Assembly: GCF_001642475.1 (NCBI RefSeq)
Contig: NW_019174104.1
Coordinates: forward strand, 1-46,049
Direction: 5' to 3'
DNA length: 46,049 bases
DNA from: Fonsecaea monophora
Taxonomy: Eukaryota; Ascomycota; Eurotiomycetes; Chaetothyriales; Herpotrichiellaceae
Numbering within the stretch: the stretch's first letter is position 1; each line of letters opens with the position of its first letter. A program made the translations under genes and the position numbers. Under the pieces are notes generated by a model. That model made no database searches. It had not been told where the DNA came from and saw nothing but the letters and a program-made list of their open reading frames with translations. Below are positions 1-9,528 of this stretch, one piece after another.

Positions 1-6
1 AGTATT

Positions 7-28
7 CCCCCCCCCCCCCCCACCCCCC
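7..28. repeat. Poly-C tract
   Basis: A run of C broken by a single A at the extreme left edge. It falls in the last visible intron, or just beyond the visible coding part, of the hydrolase gene, so it limits how far that gene can be followed. Slippage or an assembly edge is possible here. Confidence 0.8.
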
Positions 29-91
29 AAAAAACAATGGATGCTCACAGACAGGGCAGGCAGGAAGGCTGTTACCGCCTCTTGGACTTAC

Positions 92-1354
92 CCGTCGGCG
101 GAAATGCAGCCAGATCTGGTGCGAGCAGTGGTGATACTAGCGATTGTCGAGTTCGCTCCGGATGATATTGATCTAATGAGTTCCCGACCATGCCGTGAGT
201 GAAACGCCATTTGCAACAGAGCGTGATCTCGAATCAGTATTGAGGCGTGGTGCTTCTTACCGAAACAAAAAGATAGAGCTTCTGAGCTCAGTAGCGGAGC
301 GTTGGCGTGTTCTTCCCAGCTGCGGTTTGCAACAGCTCCGTCATCGGGCCAGTGAAGGGGATCGCACGTCACGGGGACTGTCGTGTTCCTCGCGCGTGAG
401 TCTCTTTCGAACTCGAAGTCGAACCCGTCTGAGGATTGCTGGCTTGACTTGTTTGAGGGGTGGAAGAAAAGGGCAGACACTCACTATTCAACACCAGTCC
501 ACGTATTTGGAGTCCGGCTTCACCCTTCAGACTTCGATAGACTCCGCAGACCAGGTTTGCGCCTGCGCTGCTTCCCCCCAAGACGACCCGAGTTCGGTCG
601 AACCGAGATTGATTGAAGTCGCGAAGGATCTATTGCGAGACAACTCAATACCATCCACGAGGAGAAGAGAGTGGTGTGTTCCTCGGTTGAGACAACTCAC
701 GGCTTGAATGCCGTCCACGCAGTCGTTCAACGGCGTCGGAAAGCGATGCTCAGGGCTCCTTGATCAGCCGTTATTTACAGAGACATCAAGAAAAGGCTGA
801 AGAATGCCTACTAACAGCCTGTAGTGGAGGCTGACGGCTAAACATCCCAAGTGTTTGACGGCCTCCCTTGCGAAACCATCTTCAACCGAGTAGTCACCAG
901 TGATCCAGCCTGGCAGGTTTTGATGGGGGTGGGTTTCCCGTCAGCGATAGGTTCTTCGACCAAGACCATAGTAATAGAGATGTACCATCGAAAAACACAA
1001 CACACGTATTCCACAGAAGGAAAAACAGATCGACTTACCTCCCCCGTGAATGAGGACTAGTAGAGGCCTGGAAGCTGGCTTTGGAAAGACAGGCGCAGAG
1101 GCGGACGCCGCCGCTTCATACCAGAGCAGACTTAGGGGTGCCCCATCGCGAGAAACGACTTTGCTCCATTTGACCTCGACGTCGCCGTCACCTCGGGCTC
1201 CATTGGTCAATTCCTCGGCCGATCGTCTGATTCTGCCAAAGGACTCGACATCTGGAAAATCACGAGGGTCGAGGGCTGGATACTTGTCCAAGGGCCAGAG
1301 GGCTTCATAGAGGTCGGGCGATGACGGCATTGGACTTGCTGGCACTTCACACAT
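92..1354 (-). CDS. Alpha/beta hydrolase (HSL/esterase family), 3' end beyond the window
   Basis: Putative carboxylesterase of the alpha/beta hydrolase-3 (hormone-sensitive-lipase-like) family. Exons fitted by splice signals and phase: 1354-1039, 909-816, 758-701, 629-485, 377-261, 172-92, about 270 residues. Exon 1 ends in the oxyanion-hole motif HGGG and the next exon continues it with GWITGDYS. Further family marks are YRLSPEH, the nucleophile motif GGSSAGAN (Ser in G-S-S-A-G), CDPLHWPDD and SPLLAPDLAAFPPT. The last visible donor is at 91, so the C-terminus with the expected catalytic Asp and His lies off the window. I start at the ATG at 1354; the frame is open a little further upstream but only through a GTG. 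A CGG-N4-CCG site lies about 105 bp upstream. In this cluster it could hydrolyse the ester or lactone made by the monooxygenases (inference). Confidence 0.88.
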
Positions 1355-1459
1355 CGACACAGTTGACTCAAATGGAACAGATCTGTCTTTTTAGCCCCGA
1401 GTTTTGAGATGTTTCTCCATGGTGTGGCCGCCTGTCATTGTCGAATGGGCACCTCCGGC

Positions 1460-1469
1460 CGGGGAGCCG
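1460..1469. promoter_or_regulatory. CGG-N4-CCG site, weak member (hydrolase promoter)
   Basis: CGGGGAGCCG, 106 bp upstream of the hydrolase ATG. It keeps the CGG/CCG arms and position seen at the other cluster promoters, but its four central bases do not match the ATTR core, so it may be chance. Confidence 0.35.
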
Positions 1470-2301
1470 AGATTCCGCTGCTGATTAGATATCAGATCTG
1501 CCCGATCCAATAGAATATCTTTGACGTACAGTAATACCCCGTCGAATGATGTTACGACTGTGGGAGCTGAATCTGGGAACACTAATGACTGGCAGGTCAT
1601 ATTCACGTGGGTGCGATTGGGGGCTCCGCACTGACAATCCATGAGGAGACTGGGTTGACATGGCATCAACGTCTTGGTTGTGAATCTTAGAGACGGACCG
1701 AGGAATAGGAAGCTCGAAGGAACTCCACAATCACTCAAAACAAGCCAAACCAGCGTTGTTGAGACGGTGATGGCAGTTGGTGGGGAGGCTGGTGTCAAAA
1801 GAACGGTCTTTCTCGGTATCAACACAATAACCATGAGCACTCTGTCTCCCAACAAATACGAGTTGCTCTGAGTCGTTCTCGTCGATAGGGATATAGATTA
1901 TGCTTGGAGCTGTAGAGGCACTCGACTAGACGAGTAGTAAGCACCGTGAATGGCGGACACATCCCCTGAGATAAGTGCGACGTATAGTTTTATGGGTAAA
2001 CAGAAACAATATGCTATCAACGGCCACAACAAAGAAGAGACGACCAAAGGGGTCGGATCCAAGTAATTAAACTCTAGCGCAGGGTGAGCTATGCAGGTAA
2101 ATAGTCTGATTGCAAGACTGGATGCGCTGTTTCAAACTCTGTTGTGTGCGGACAGGTCCGGAATTTCCTCTATTGGAGTGCGACTGTTGCTGGCATCCTT
2201 CTCTAGCCAAAGCAAGAACATGATTGTGGTAGTATCAGCCCTCGGAGTAGTGAAATAGGTGGTGAGGGAGACAATAAATGGCAGGTTTTGTTGTCGATGG
2301 C
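1470..2301. other. Intergenic, no supported gene
   Basis: Lies between the hydrolase start and the 3' end of the transcription factor. One open stretch on the minus strand (about 1391-1834) has an ATG but no recognisable domain and unremarkable composition, so I do not call it. Nothing else stands out. Confidence 0.5.
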
Positions 2302-5300
2302 TCAAGATTTGGCTCTTGTTATAGTCATACGTGCAGATCGTGCAAAAAAGGTCAGAAAATGTGTCAAATGAGGGTCTCCGAGGAGCGGCCGCGGTGTGTC
2401 AACACTGTGTACCGAGGACTCGACGACGATGGAGATCAGCTCCATGTATTCACTTGCCTCGGGAGCCGCCGGGTTGTGAAGGATGGCCAGGTACAAGACG
2501 TACAAAGCGAATGCAGGGAAAGGCTCAAGATACCTGGAATTGAATACAACGTCAGTCAGAGCGATCAGCTGTTGGAAAGGCCAGGGGAATTGAATTTCCC
2601 CGAACAGTAGAAATGCATTCATACCAGTAGAAGTTCGACACATCTTTGGGCAATGCCGTGATCATCCGAATCAATAGTGCAGCTGCTTCACCGGTCTTTT
2701 CAAGATCCCGAGTCTCAGATGAAGCATGGTCCGGTAGCAGATCAGAAGATTTATGCTTGAGGCCTTGCACAGTTTTCCCTGCTAGCACTCTTATACCTAA
2801 GATGCACCTCGCCACACAAATCGACGAGTTGAGGACTAGTAGAGGTAGTCTCAGCAGATGAGACGTGTTGGAAATTTGTCGCGCTTCGTTGCCCGATTTG
2901 AGAAGCCAGTTAGCATCAAGGCTATCACAGAATGTTGATATCTACGTAGAGTTAGAAAGATCCGGAAAGAACACAATCGTGCTAGACCGACCTCTTTTTC
3001 AATCTCTGCAGTCTTTGACTCTAGGATCTCGAGCTCCAATGATCTTGCGGTTAGTTCGAATACGCGTTGCAGGATATGCGAAACTTCGATATTAGCAAGG
3101 AAGAGCTCTCGCTGTGGAAGTCCAAGAAGAGGATCGTCCATAAAGCCACAGTCTTCAGGGTTCGAGAAGTCGGCTTCAAGGATATGCTTCGGCACTTGGA
3201 CCTCGATATCTTCTCGGCGGAGTATCGGGGCACGGCCGAGGCGAAATGTCAGCACTGTATGCCTCGCTGTTAGCACGAAAGCCATCGCAGCGTAAATGCC
3301 AGGGTTTTCACTCACGCGTATCCAAGCAATACAACGTCCAGAACACGAGGCTGCGCTGTCTCAGTTCTTCGTGGGAGAATCCCCATGCTCTTCGAGGCTG
3401 CAGATGAAGTCCAAGGGCTTGACTGTCGCGCACGGCACAGGCAAGGATGGTGTAACCCCAATGTGGAGAGGTTGAGTGGCTCAGGAAGAGGTACTGAAAC
3501 AGAAAGTCAGTCCCACGTATTCTCGTCCTGAAGTAATGACCTCACCATAAGTGTCAAGGTCTGCACTTTGCGCAGAGACGACAGTCCAAGCGCTACCCGA
3601 GAGAACAACCCTAGAGCGTTGCAGAAGAGCCCACAAGTCTGGTCATCATTCGTACTGACACTAGCACGACTCCCCATGGCCAACACGATGTTGACGAGAG
3701 CACACCACGTCGGATTTTGAACATGTGATAACGAAGAATAAGAACGATTGAATTCGTGGATGAAGCTCTGCTGGTCAAGGACAGGAAAAGCACTTGACAG
3801 ATCAGCCTCAATAACTATCTGGAGAAGAGTTGAGTCTCATCCTTACCACTGCACTTCATCAAAATATGCTTCAAACATCCACGAGTCAGCACAAAATGTG
3901 TGAGAATATTTAAGTTGGAGCCAACTTACTCTGGAGATATGATAGAGCAACATCATAAGATGGTAGATAAGCGGCATCATAAGGCCGGGATGTGGACAGC
4001 ACGTCATCAAGGGCATCAGGAGTCCACTTGGAGAGAAATGAGTGCATCTGGTCGGCGAAATAGGTCGAGGATGTTGCATTGGTAATCCATGTCTGGCCTA
4101 TCTGTGTCCCAGCGACGAACTAGAGTGCAAGAAAGTGAGATGGTGTGACGCGCGTTGGCACCCAGGAGGGCCCAATCTCAGTAACTTACTGCCATGCTTG
4201 GCCCTGAAATGCAATGTTAGTAATTGTACGTGCCCTAGGTCAGATAAGAAAGGGTCTTGACTTCATACCCATGTACTTGATATGGCCTGAAGCCGCTTTC
4301 TGCAGGCTGTGACCAACATCTTCTTCCAAATATGCCTCTCCCCAACGGCTGGGGCGGTGTCCTCTCGAACTGGTGGAGAAATACGCGTTATCGACATCGA
4401 GGCCAACTCCTCCCAGTCCGGCTTCAGAGCTATGCATCCTAGCGTCAGATGGGAAGTCTTCCGGCGTCAAATGAGACGCAAAGCTCTCGTCATTGCCCGG
4501 GGGCTGATCTCGCGTCGTTTGATGAGTCGTGGAGAAGATGCCGTTGAAATCAGGTGTCTTGCCGGGCAAAAAGTCGAGGAGCTGATCTGCCTCAAAGATT
4601 TGTGGCGTCAAGATTCCGGTGTCGCCCAGGACCTCGTCCATTAGATCACAGTGTGTTGTGAAATCTTGGTACATATTGGGTGTTTGCCCTGGAAGATCGA
4701 GTTGGCCCGTATGAAGGAACTGTGTGCCTCCTCCTGGCGCTGGTTGTGGCGTGGTGCCTGTTTTTTCATGGCTACTTTGAGGATGCCTAGGTTGATGTTG
4801 TTGAGGCTGTCGAGATTCAACCCCTGACATTGCCATTTGGTGGGATATGTCCATTGGAGCTGAGTTGGCTGCGGAGGTCATGAGAAAGATATTCCAACTG
4901 TGAGGTGCAAGAGAGGGCACGAACAAGCAACTGAGGATGGACTAGGCTGTTGGTTTGAGGAACAGCTATGGTCGATGTTGACGAGGTTCGGACCTGAAGA
5001 TGGTACCTCATTGCTTTCAAGATCGTTTCTGACGCAGTCTGTTCCTTTCTTCGAAGTCATATGTCGCGGTGCTCGCTGAGTCGCTCGGACAGCTCGGGGT
5101 AGATAGATACACCGGCTACGGTGTAGCAAGCACTGAGAACATGCCGGACGAACGCCGTCGCCTGCGCGGCGCAGCTGTCAGTTGGAGTTGTGAAAAGAAG
5201 GTAAAACACCACTTACACCGTACTTTCTTCTTGCGACACAGTTTACACGCCCTTGGGGTCCGTCTACCGAGACACAAAAGCAAACGTCAGGAGTTGATCT

Positions 5301-5400
5301 CACCCCCAAAAACAATGTACAACTACTGGGTTCATTCATACCTGTGCGCCCAATCGGACTCGTCACCAGAAGCGTCATATGTTGGATTACCGGAAGCCAT
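2302..5400 (-). CDS. Zn2Cys6 transcription factor with fungal-specific TF domain
   Basis: Probable pathway-specific regulator. Exon 1 (5400-5342) starts MASGNPTYDASGDESDW. The zinc cluster is joined across exons 5263-5217 and 5161 onward as ACKLCRKKKVRC-DGVRPACSQCLLHRSRC, giving C-x2-C-x6-C-x6-C-x2-C-x6-C. A Gln/Pro-rich linker follows (about 4890-4269), then exons 4203-4190 (14 nt), 4119-3930, 3868-3847 (22 nt), 3792-3546, 3493-3316, 3266-2992 and 2941 to about 2625, which encode the Fungal_trans domain (for example AFPVLDQQSFIHEFN, FWTLYCLDT). The intron at 2991-2942 has a textbook CTAAC branch point. Two points are unsettled: the splice joining the zinc-cluster exon to the linker (about 5000-4880), and the 3' end, where LPKDVSNFYW and NAFLLFGEIQFPW sit in different frames near 2630. 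Location inside the cluster suggests it regulates these genes. Confidence 0.87.
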
Positions 5401-6024
5401 GGGTCAATGGGAGGATATTATGGCCAAAATTGCTGTTTTCATCGACACAGTGGTACAATTCTTCGAAGGGTTGATGAAGATAAAAATGTGTGGCTAACTT
5501 GAAAGGATGAAGAGTTGCGGGGTAAGGCGAGGATAGGCTAGTGGCCAGCAACGCCTGGGGGAGGGAGGAGGAGGGACCCTGGGGTCTGGGAGAGTGCCAA
5601 AGCATGGAGGGCAAGATTTCGGTCAGGCTAGTTGGCTAGGTGGCTAGGCACTTGGGAGATTTGTGGAGACGGGTATCTCCAGGTACTCGGTTACCACAGT
5701 ATTCGATGATAGGGACCATACTACAGGGCAATTATGGGGGTGTCTTTAGTTAAAGCAGGCGCGGCCTAGCGAAGTAGCATGTCCGCCAAGCCTCGATCCA
5801 GTTAGTGAAAGTTAGCTCCACCACTCGACCTGAAGTGACAGTCTTTCTCGCAGTACGATTTCCCTCTAATCCCTGTAAGAGGATTAGAAGTGATGGTAGA
5901 GGCATCTATTAGTACTCTGATGTGTACGAGAATGATAACATACCAGCTGCCCAACTGCCAACTAATGAAATTCCAGAAGACAAAAGTACCGAGTATCGAG
6001 GCGATTGGTGACGAAACCCGGCAT
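5401..6024. other. Intergenic, TF upstream region
   Basis: Upstream of the transcription factor. It contains short GGCTAGGTGGCTAGG-like repeats around 5620-5660. Short open frames on both strands have no recognisable domain. I see no gene here. Confidence 0.5.
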
Positions 6025-6039
6025 TTCGGCAATCCGGAG
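6025..6039 (-). promoter_or_regulatory. Cluster motif CTCCGGATTGCCGAA, site A
   Basis: Read on the minus strand this is CTCCGGATTGCCGAA, identical over 15 bases to the site upstream of the cyclase gene (16483-16497). Core CGG-ATTG-CCG is an inverted CGG pair with a 4-bp spacer, the type of half-site arrangement bound by Zn2Cys6 dimers. It lies 625 bp upstream of the transcription factor and about 155 bp upstream of the plus-strand candidate at 6194. Confidence 0.75.
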
Positions 6040-6193
6040 CACAAACTCCTTCACCTCCAGAGGCGCAGGTCTTTAGCGCACCAAGTCGGTCTGGGAAGAT
6101 TCAAGATCGAGTTCCTTGTCCTCAGATCTCACAGCCTCATCCCTCGCCACGTCTACAAGCACGAGCAATACAGCTGAGATAGAAATCAAGGCC

Positions 6194-7122
6194 ATGTTAG
6201 ACGCTCACATCAACTACGACCAAGTCGAACTACGGATCGATGGTTATTGCTACGGCGACTCGACTTGTGGCCAGCGAGTCCTCTACCAGCTTCGAATGAT
6301 GAAGATTCCCAACCATGACGTTTAACCAAAATTGCTTGACATGAATTGCTGGACTACATTTGGCTCAGCAGGCGGTACCACCCAGCGCGGTGTATTGTGT
6401 GCTAGTGGTACAGATGCACGTTAGACGCCACGATGAAGGCCACGTGCGGTTGTAACAAACGCACCTAGCGCAACGCAATTGTTCGGAATTGCTAGCCGAG
6501 ACTACATGGAAAGATCTAGCACCAAAGCCGCAGATTTTAGCAGAGATCGCCCGGATCAGCCACGAGCACTCGCTGAATACTGTCATCGCTCATCACCAGG
6601 CATGCCACTCAAAAGTCACATTCTGCGGGGAGGCGACAAAGCACCTCCAGCTCGGCCCACTCCGCTGCTGAGAGTCGATCACCCAAACAAAACTATCCAC
6701 GCCTCTTTTCTTGCAGTAAGGGACATTTTGGCTGCTAACAAATTGCGACGTTCATTTATATAGTTGGACGTTGACTCAAGCTATGACTATCTTTGGATAG
6801 AGTTGAAACACGATGAAAATCAGCAAAGTACCACCATTGGACTCATTGTTTTTCGACGAACGCCCTTGACAGTCGTCCTCAGACATATGCAAAGAACAGA
6901 AGACGACAGCCATGCTACAAAAACTTCTTGCCCTATGCGGTTAGTTCGATCCGGCATCCCGGGATCTCGGCAGGAGAAGTGGAGAAAGCCAGAGAAGCTC
7001 CTTCCAACAAGCCAATCAAATCCCTCGGCATCAGTACAAACTTGGAACTTGAGTGGATCGTAGATCCGAGAGGTACTGTGCTTGCTCTGTCCCTGTCATT
7101 GATGCAAAGACGATCAAATTAG
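6194..7122 (+). pseudogene. Possible unrecognised gene or relic
   Basis: Several short plus-strand open stretches lie in series: 6194-6325 (ATG start, MLDAHINYDQVELRIDGYC), 6489-6671 (KDLAPKPQILAEIARISHEH) and 6764-7122. They have protein-like composition, but I could not join them into one model with good splice sites, and I recognise no family. The exact 15-bp cluster motif lies about 155 bp upstream of the ATG at 6194, the same spacing as at the well-supported genes, which argues that a regulated gene once started here. It may be a decayed gene, or a real one with unusual introns. Confidence 0.3.
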
Positions 7123-7690
7123 AAACATAACCGATAGCAGCTCTTATTTGTTGAAAAACCAATAAACTCTTCCTTGGACCTAGGATTTGAAGAACAAAGC
7201 AAAAAGTCATGACCTTTCCACAAGCCTCATATTCCTTCACATTCCCTGATCAGCTCAAAGGGCCTCTCCATCGATCTCAAAGGACATATGATTGCTGCCA
7301 TTCCTATGGCTTCGGATCGAATGACCCACTGACTTAAGCCACTACAACAAGAGGGGTGGCGGATGACTTGATGTGCAAACACCTGGGCCGGTCTAGAACT
7401 ACAAGTGAAGCGACGAGTAATATGCCAACAAGCACCCCTGGGATCACGATTAGGCTATGATGATGCTCCGCATGGTCATAGACGTCTCGTCTTCAGAGAC
7501 GCCGGCGTGCCGGCATCAAATCGGATTCTAGGCGGAGGTCGCGGCTTCGACATGATGCAGGGGGGCATGGACCCCGGTGGAATCCATCATGCTCGTTAGT
7601 TCATTAGCAGGATATCTCTGTATACATACCCATCTCTATAGTTAATATCCCGGTTGTAAATGCTGGGATGGGGGGATAGTGAGATGTGCT
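7123..7690. other. Intergenic, no supported gene
   Basis: Precedes the nitronate monooxygenase promoter. Short open frames only, none with a recognisable domain. Confidence 0.5.
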
Positions 7691-7712
7691 TGACTCCGGT
7701 AATCCGGAGTCA
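7691..7712. promoter_or_regulatory. Cluster motif, perfect 22-bp dyad, site B
   Basis: TGACTCCGG-TAAT-CCGGAGTCA: 9-bp arms that are exact reverse complements around a 4-bp centre. On the minus strand the core reads CGGATTACCG. It lies about 165 bp upstream of the nitronate monooxygenase ATG and is the most symmetric copy of the motif in the window. Confidence 0.8.
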
Positions 7713-7875
7713 GTCGTTTCGCGTTGGCCGCGAGGCGATATCGACCAAGCTACACAGCTCCTTCGGATCGCCGGCCTAAACCAAGACAAACCTCGATACA
7801 CAACTAACCTGCATCTCTAAAGCTATAGCGTGCCTGTAATTTTCTAGTCGTCTGTAGTTGACACTCACCGGCGGC

Positions 7876-9257
7876 ATGGCGATTCATACAGCGTTGACCG
7901 AAGCACTCGGAATTCAGGGTGAGCTCTCCCAACTGCGACCCCTCCACGATATGGGAGGAGCCACGACTGATCATGTCACAGTTCCTGTGGTGCAGAGAGG
8001 CATGCAGTGGGTTGGATATGCCGAATTAGCGTCCGCAGTCAGCAATGCTGGAGGTCTGGGAATTGTGAGTCGAAGGACCGAAGCCACGGTCCATATTGGA
8101 GATACACCTACTGACAACATGGTTCAAAATGACAGCTCACGGCGTTGACCCAGCCAAATGCAGGTAATGGGCACCACCGCCTCACGTTTCCATCAGGGTC
8201 TCGGTGGTGTTATTGATCAAACCTGAATAGCGGCGTTGCGAAGTGAAATCCGAAGATGTCGTACCATGACTTCGAAGCCGGTAACATTGTCGACGATGGT
8301 CGCTCGGGCATGATCATGACTCTGACCAGATGGCAGTTCGGGGTCAACATCACTCTTCTGCCAACCATGGTACCCCCGGACTACGGGGCGTACATCAAAG
8401 TCGTCGTGGAAGAAGGGATCCGCGTCGTCGAAACCGCGGGCAACAGTCCCGCAACCGTCATCAATGCCCTCAAGGCCGCCAACATCATCGTCATCCACAA
8501 ATGTACCACGATCCGACACGCCCTGTCCGCGGTCAAGCTCAACGTGGATTTTCTCTCCATCGACGGGTTCGAGTGTGCCGGCCACGTGGGAGAGTCGGAC
8601 ATTACCAATTTCATCCTGCTCAGTCGGTCTCGACAGACCATCAAGACCCCCTTTCTCGCGTCCGGGGGTTTCGCCGACGGCCAGGGTCTGGTCGCCGCCA
8701 TGGCGTTGGGAGCAGTGGGGATCAACATGGGTACTAGGTTTATGTGCACCCTGGAAGCGCCGGTGCACACGAATGTCAAAAAGGCCATTTGTGCCGGGTC
8801 GGAGCACGACACGGAGCTCGTCATGCGCAGGTGGACCAACACCTCTCGGCTGTACAGCAACAAAGTGTCCAGAGAAGCGAGGGAGATTGAAAAAAACAGT
8901 CCGACGGGCAAATTTGAAGAGATCGCTCCACTGGTCAGCGGCAAGCGGGGACGCGAGGTCTTCCTCAACGGCGATATTGACTTCGGGGTGAGTTTCTATT
9001 GTCCCGCACCTGGGCAGATCATAGGTGAAGCGCTGAGTCGCTAACGCACAGGAAACAAAAATAAACAGGTCTGGACCGCCGGCCAAGTCATGGGAATCAT
9101 CAATGATATCCCTTCGTGCGAGGCGTTGCTGAGACGGATCGAGAGAGAGGCCGAGGAAAGCCTTCATCGGATCGCTGCCATGGTCCAAGTCCAAGACTGC
9201 CCGTTAGGCGACAAGCACGATGCGTCTGCTACAGGCACGATGGTTAGTAAACTGTGA
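7876..9257 (+). CDS. Nitronate monooxygenase (2-nitropropane dioxygenase family)
   Basis: FMN-dependent TIM-barrel oxygenase that oxidises alkyl nitronates; related proteins may also act on quinones. Exons 7876-7918, 7982-8064, 8136-8163, 8231-8280, 8337-8987 and 9069-9257 join in phase to 347 residues. Family marks in order: MAIHTALTEALGI, VPVVQRGMQWVGYAEL, SNAGGLGILTALTQP, KPFGVNITLLP, ETAGNSP, HKCTTIRHA, DGFECAGHVGE (the GH motif near the catalytic base), ASGGFADGQG and GINMGTRFM (FMN phosphate site). The full length is normal for fungal members. The palindromic cluster motif at 7691-7712 suggests co-regulation with the monooxygenases. Its role here is inferred: removal of a nitro or nitronate group, or detoxification of a reactive intermediate. 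Confidence 0.95.
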
Positions 9258-9376
9258 TATGGGTATAGAACTTCTGCATCAGTCAAATTTATAGTATTTT
9301 CCAAATACAACCATAAGAGCCAAGCCAACTGGCTTCGGTTGGCCCCCGGGTCTCGTTTCTAGCTGTACCATGTATA

Positions 9377-9408
<32 letters not shown>
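9377..9408. repeat. TG/TA microsatellite
   Basis: A (TG)n run followed by a longer (TA)n run, in the gap between the convergent nitronate monooxygenase and first Baeyer-Villiger-type monooxygenase genes. A simple-sequence repeat, probably variable in length. Confidence 0.9.
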
Positions 9409-9528
9409 CCAGATTTTAAGATATCGCAGTCCAGCACTACAGGCCTTCTCCGCAGAGGAAAAACGAAAAACAAAAAGGGCATGCCTCCTGATTGATGGAC
9501 TCAAGGACGCTAACAGTTTATCGTGTCG

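Noticed and set aside
1391..1834. Minus-strand open frame with a hydrophobic start
   Set aside because: Has an ATG but no domain, no good splice or homology signal, and overlaps the hydrolase promoter.
1052..2843. 15-bp word GAGGACTAGTAGAGG shared near 1052 and 2829
   Set aside because: Both copies lie in coding exons of unrelated proteins; best taken as chance.
5386..5396. TGGATTACCGG at the transcription factor start
   Set aside because: Only one CGG half-site is kept and it overlaps the first codons; too weak to call an operator.
8217..9194. 325-codon open frame antisense to the nitronate monooxygenase
   Set aside because: Mirrors high-GC coding sequence on the other strand; no domain, and its composition follows the sense codons.
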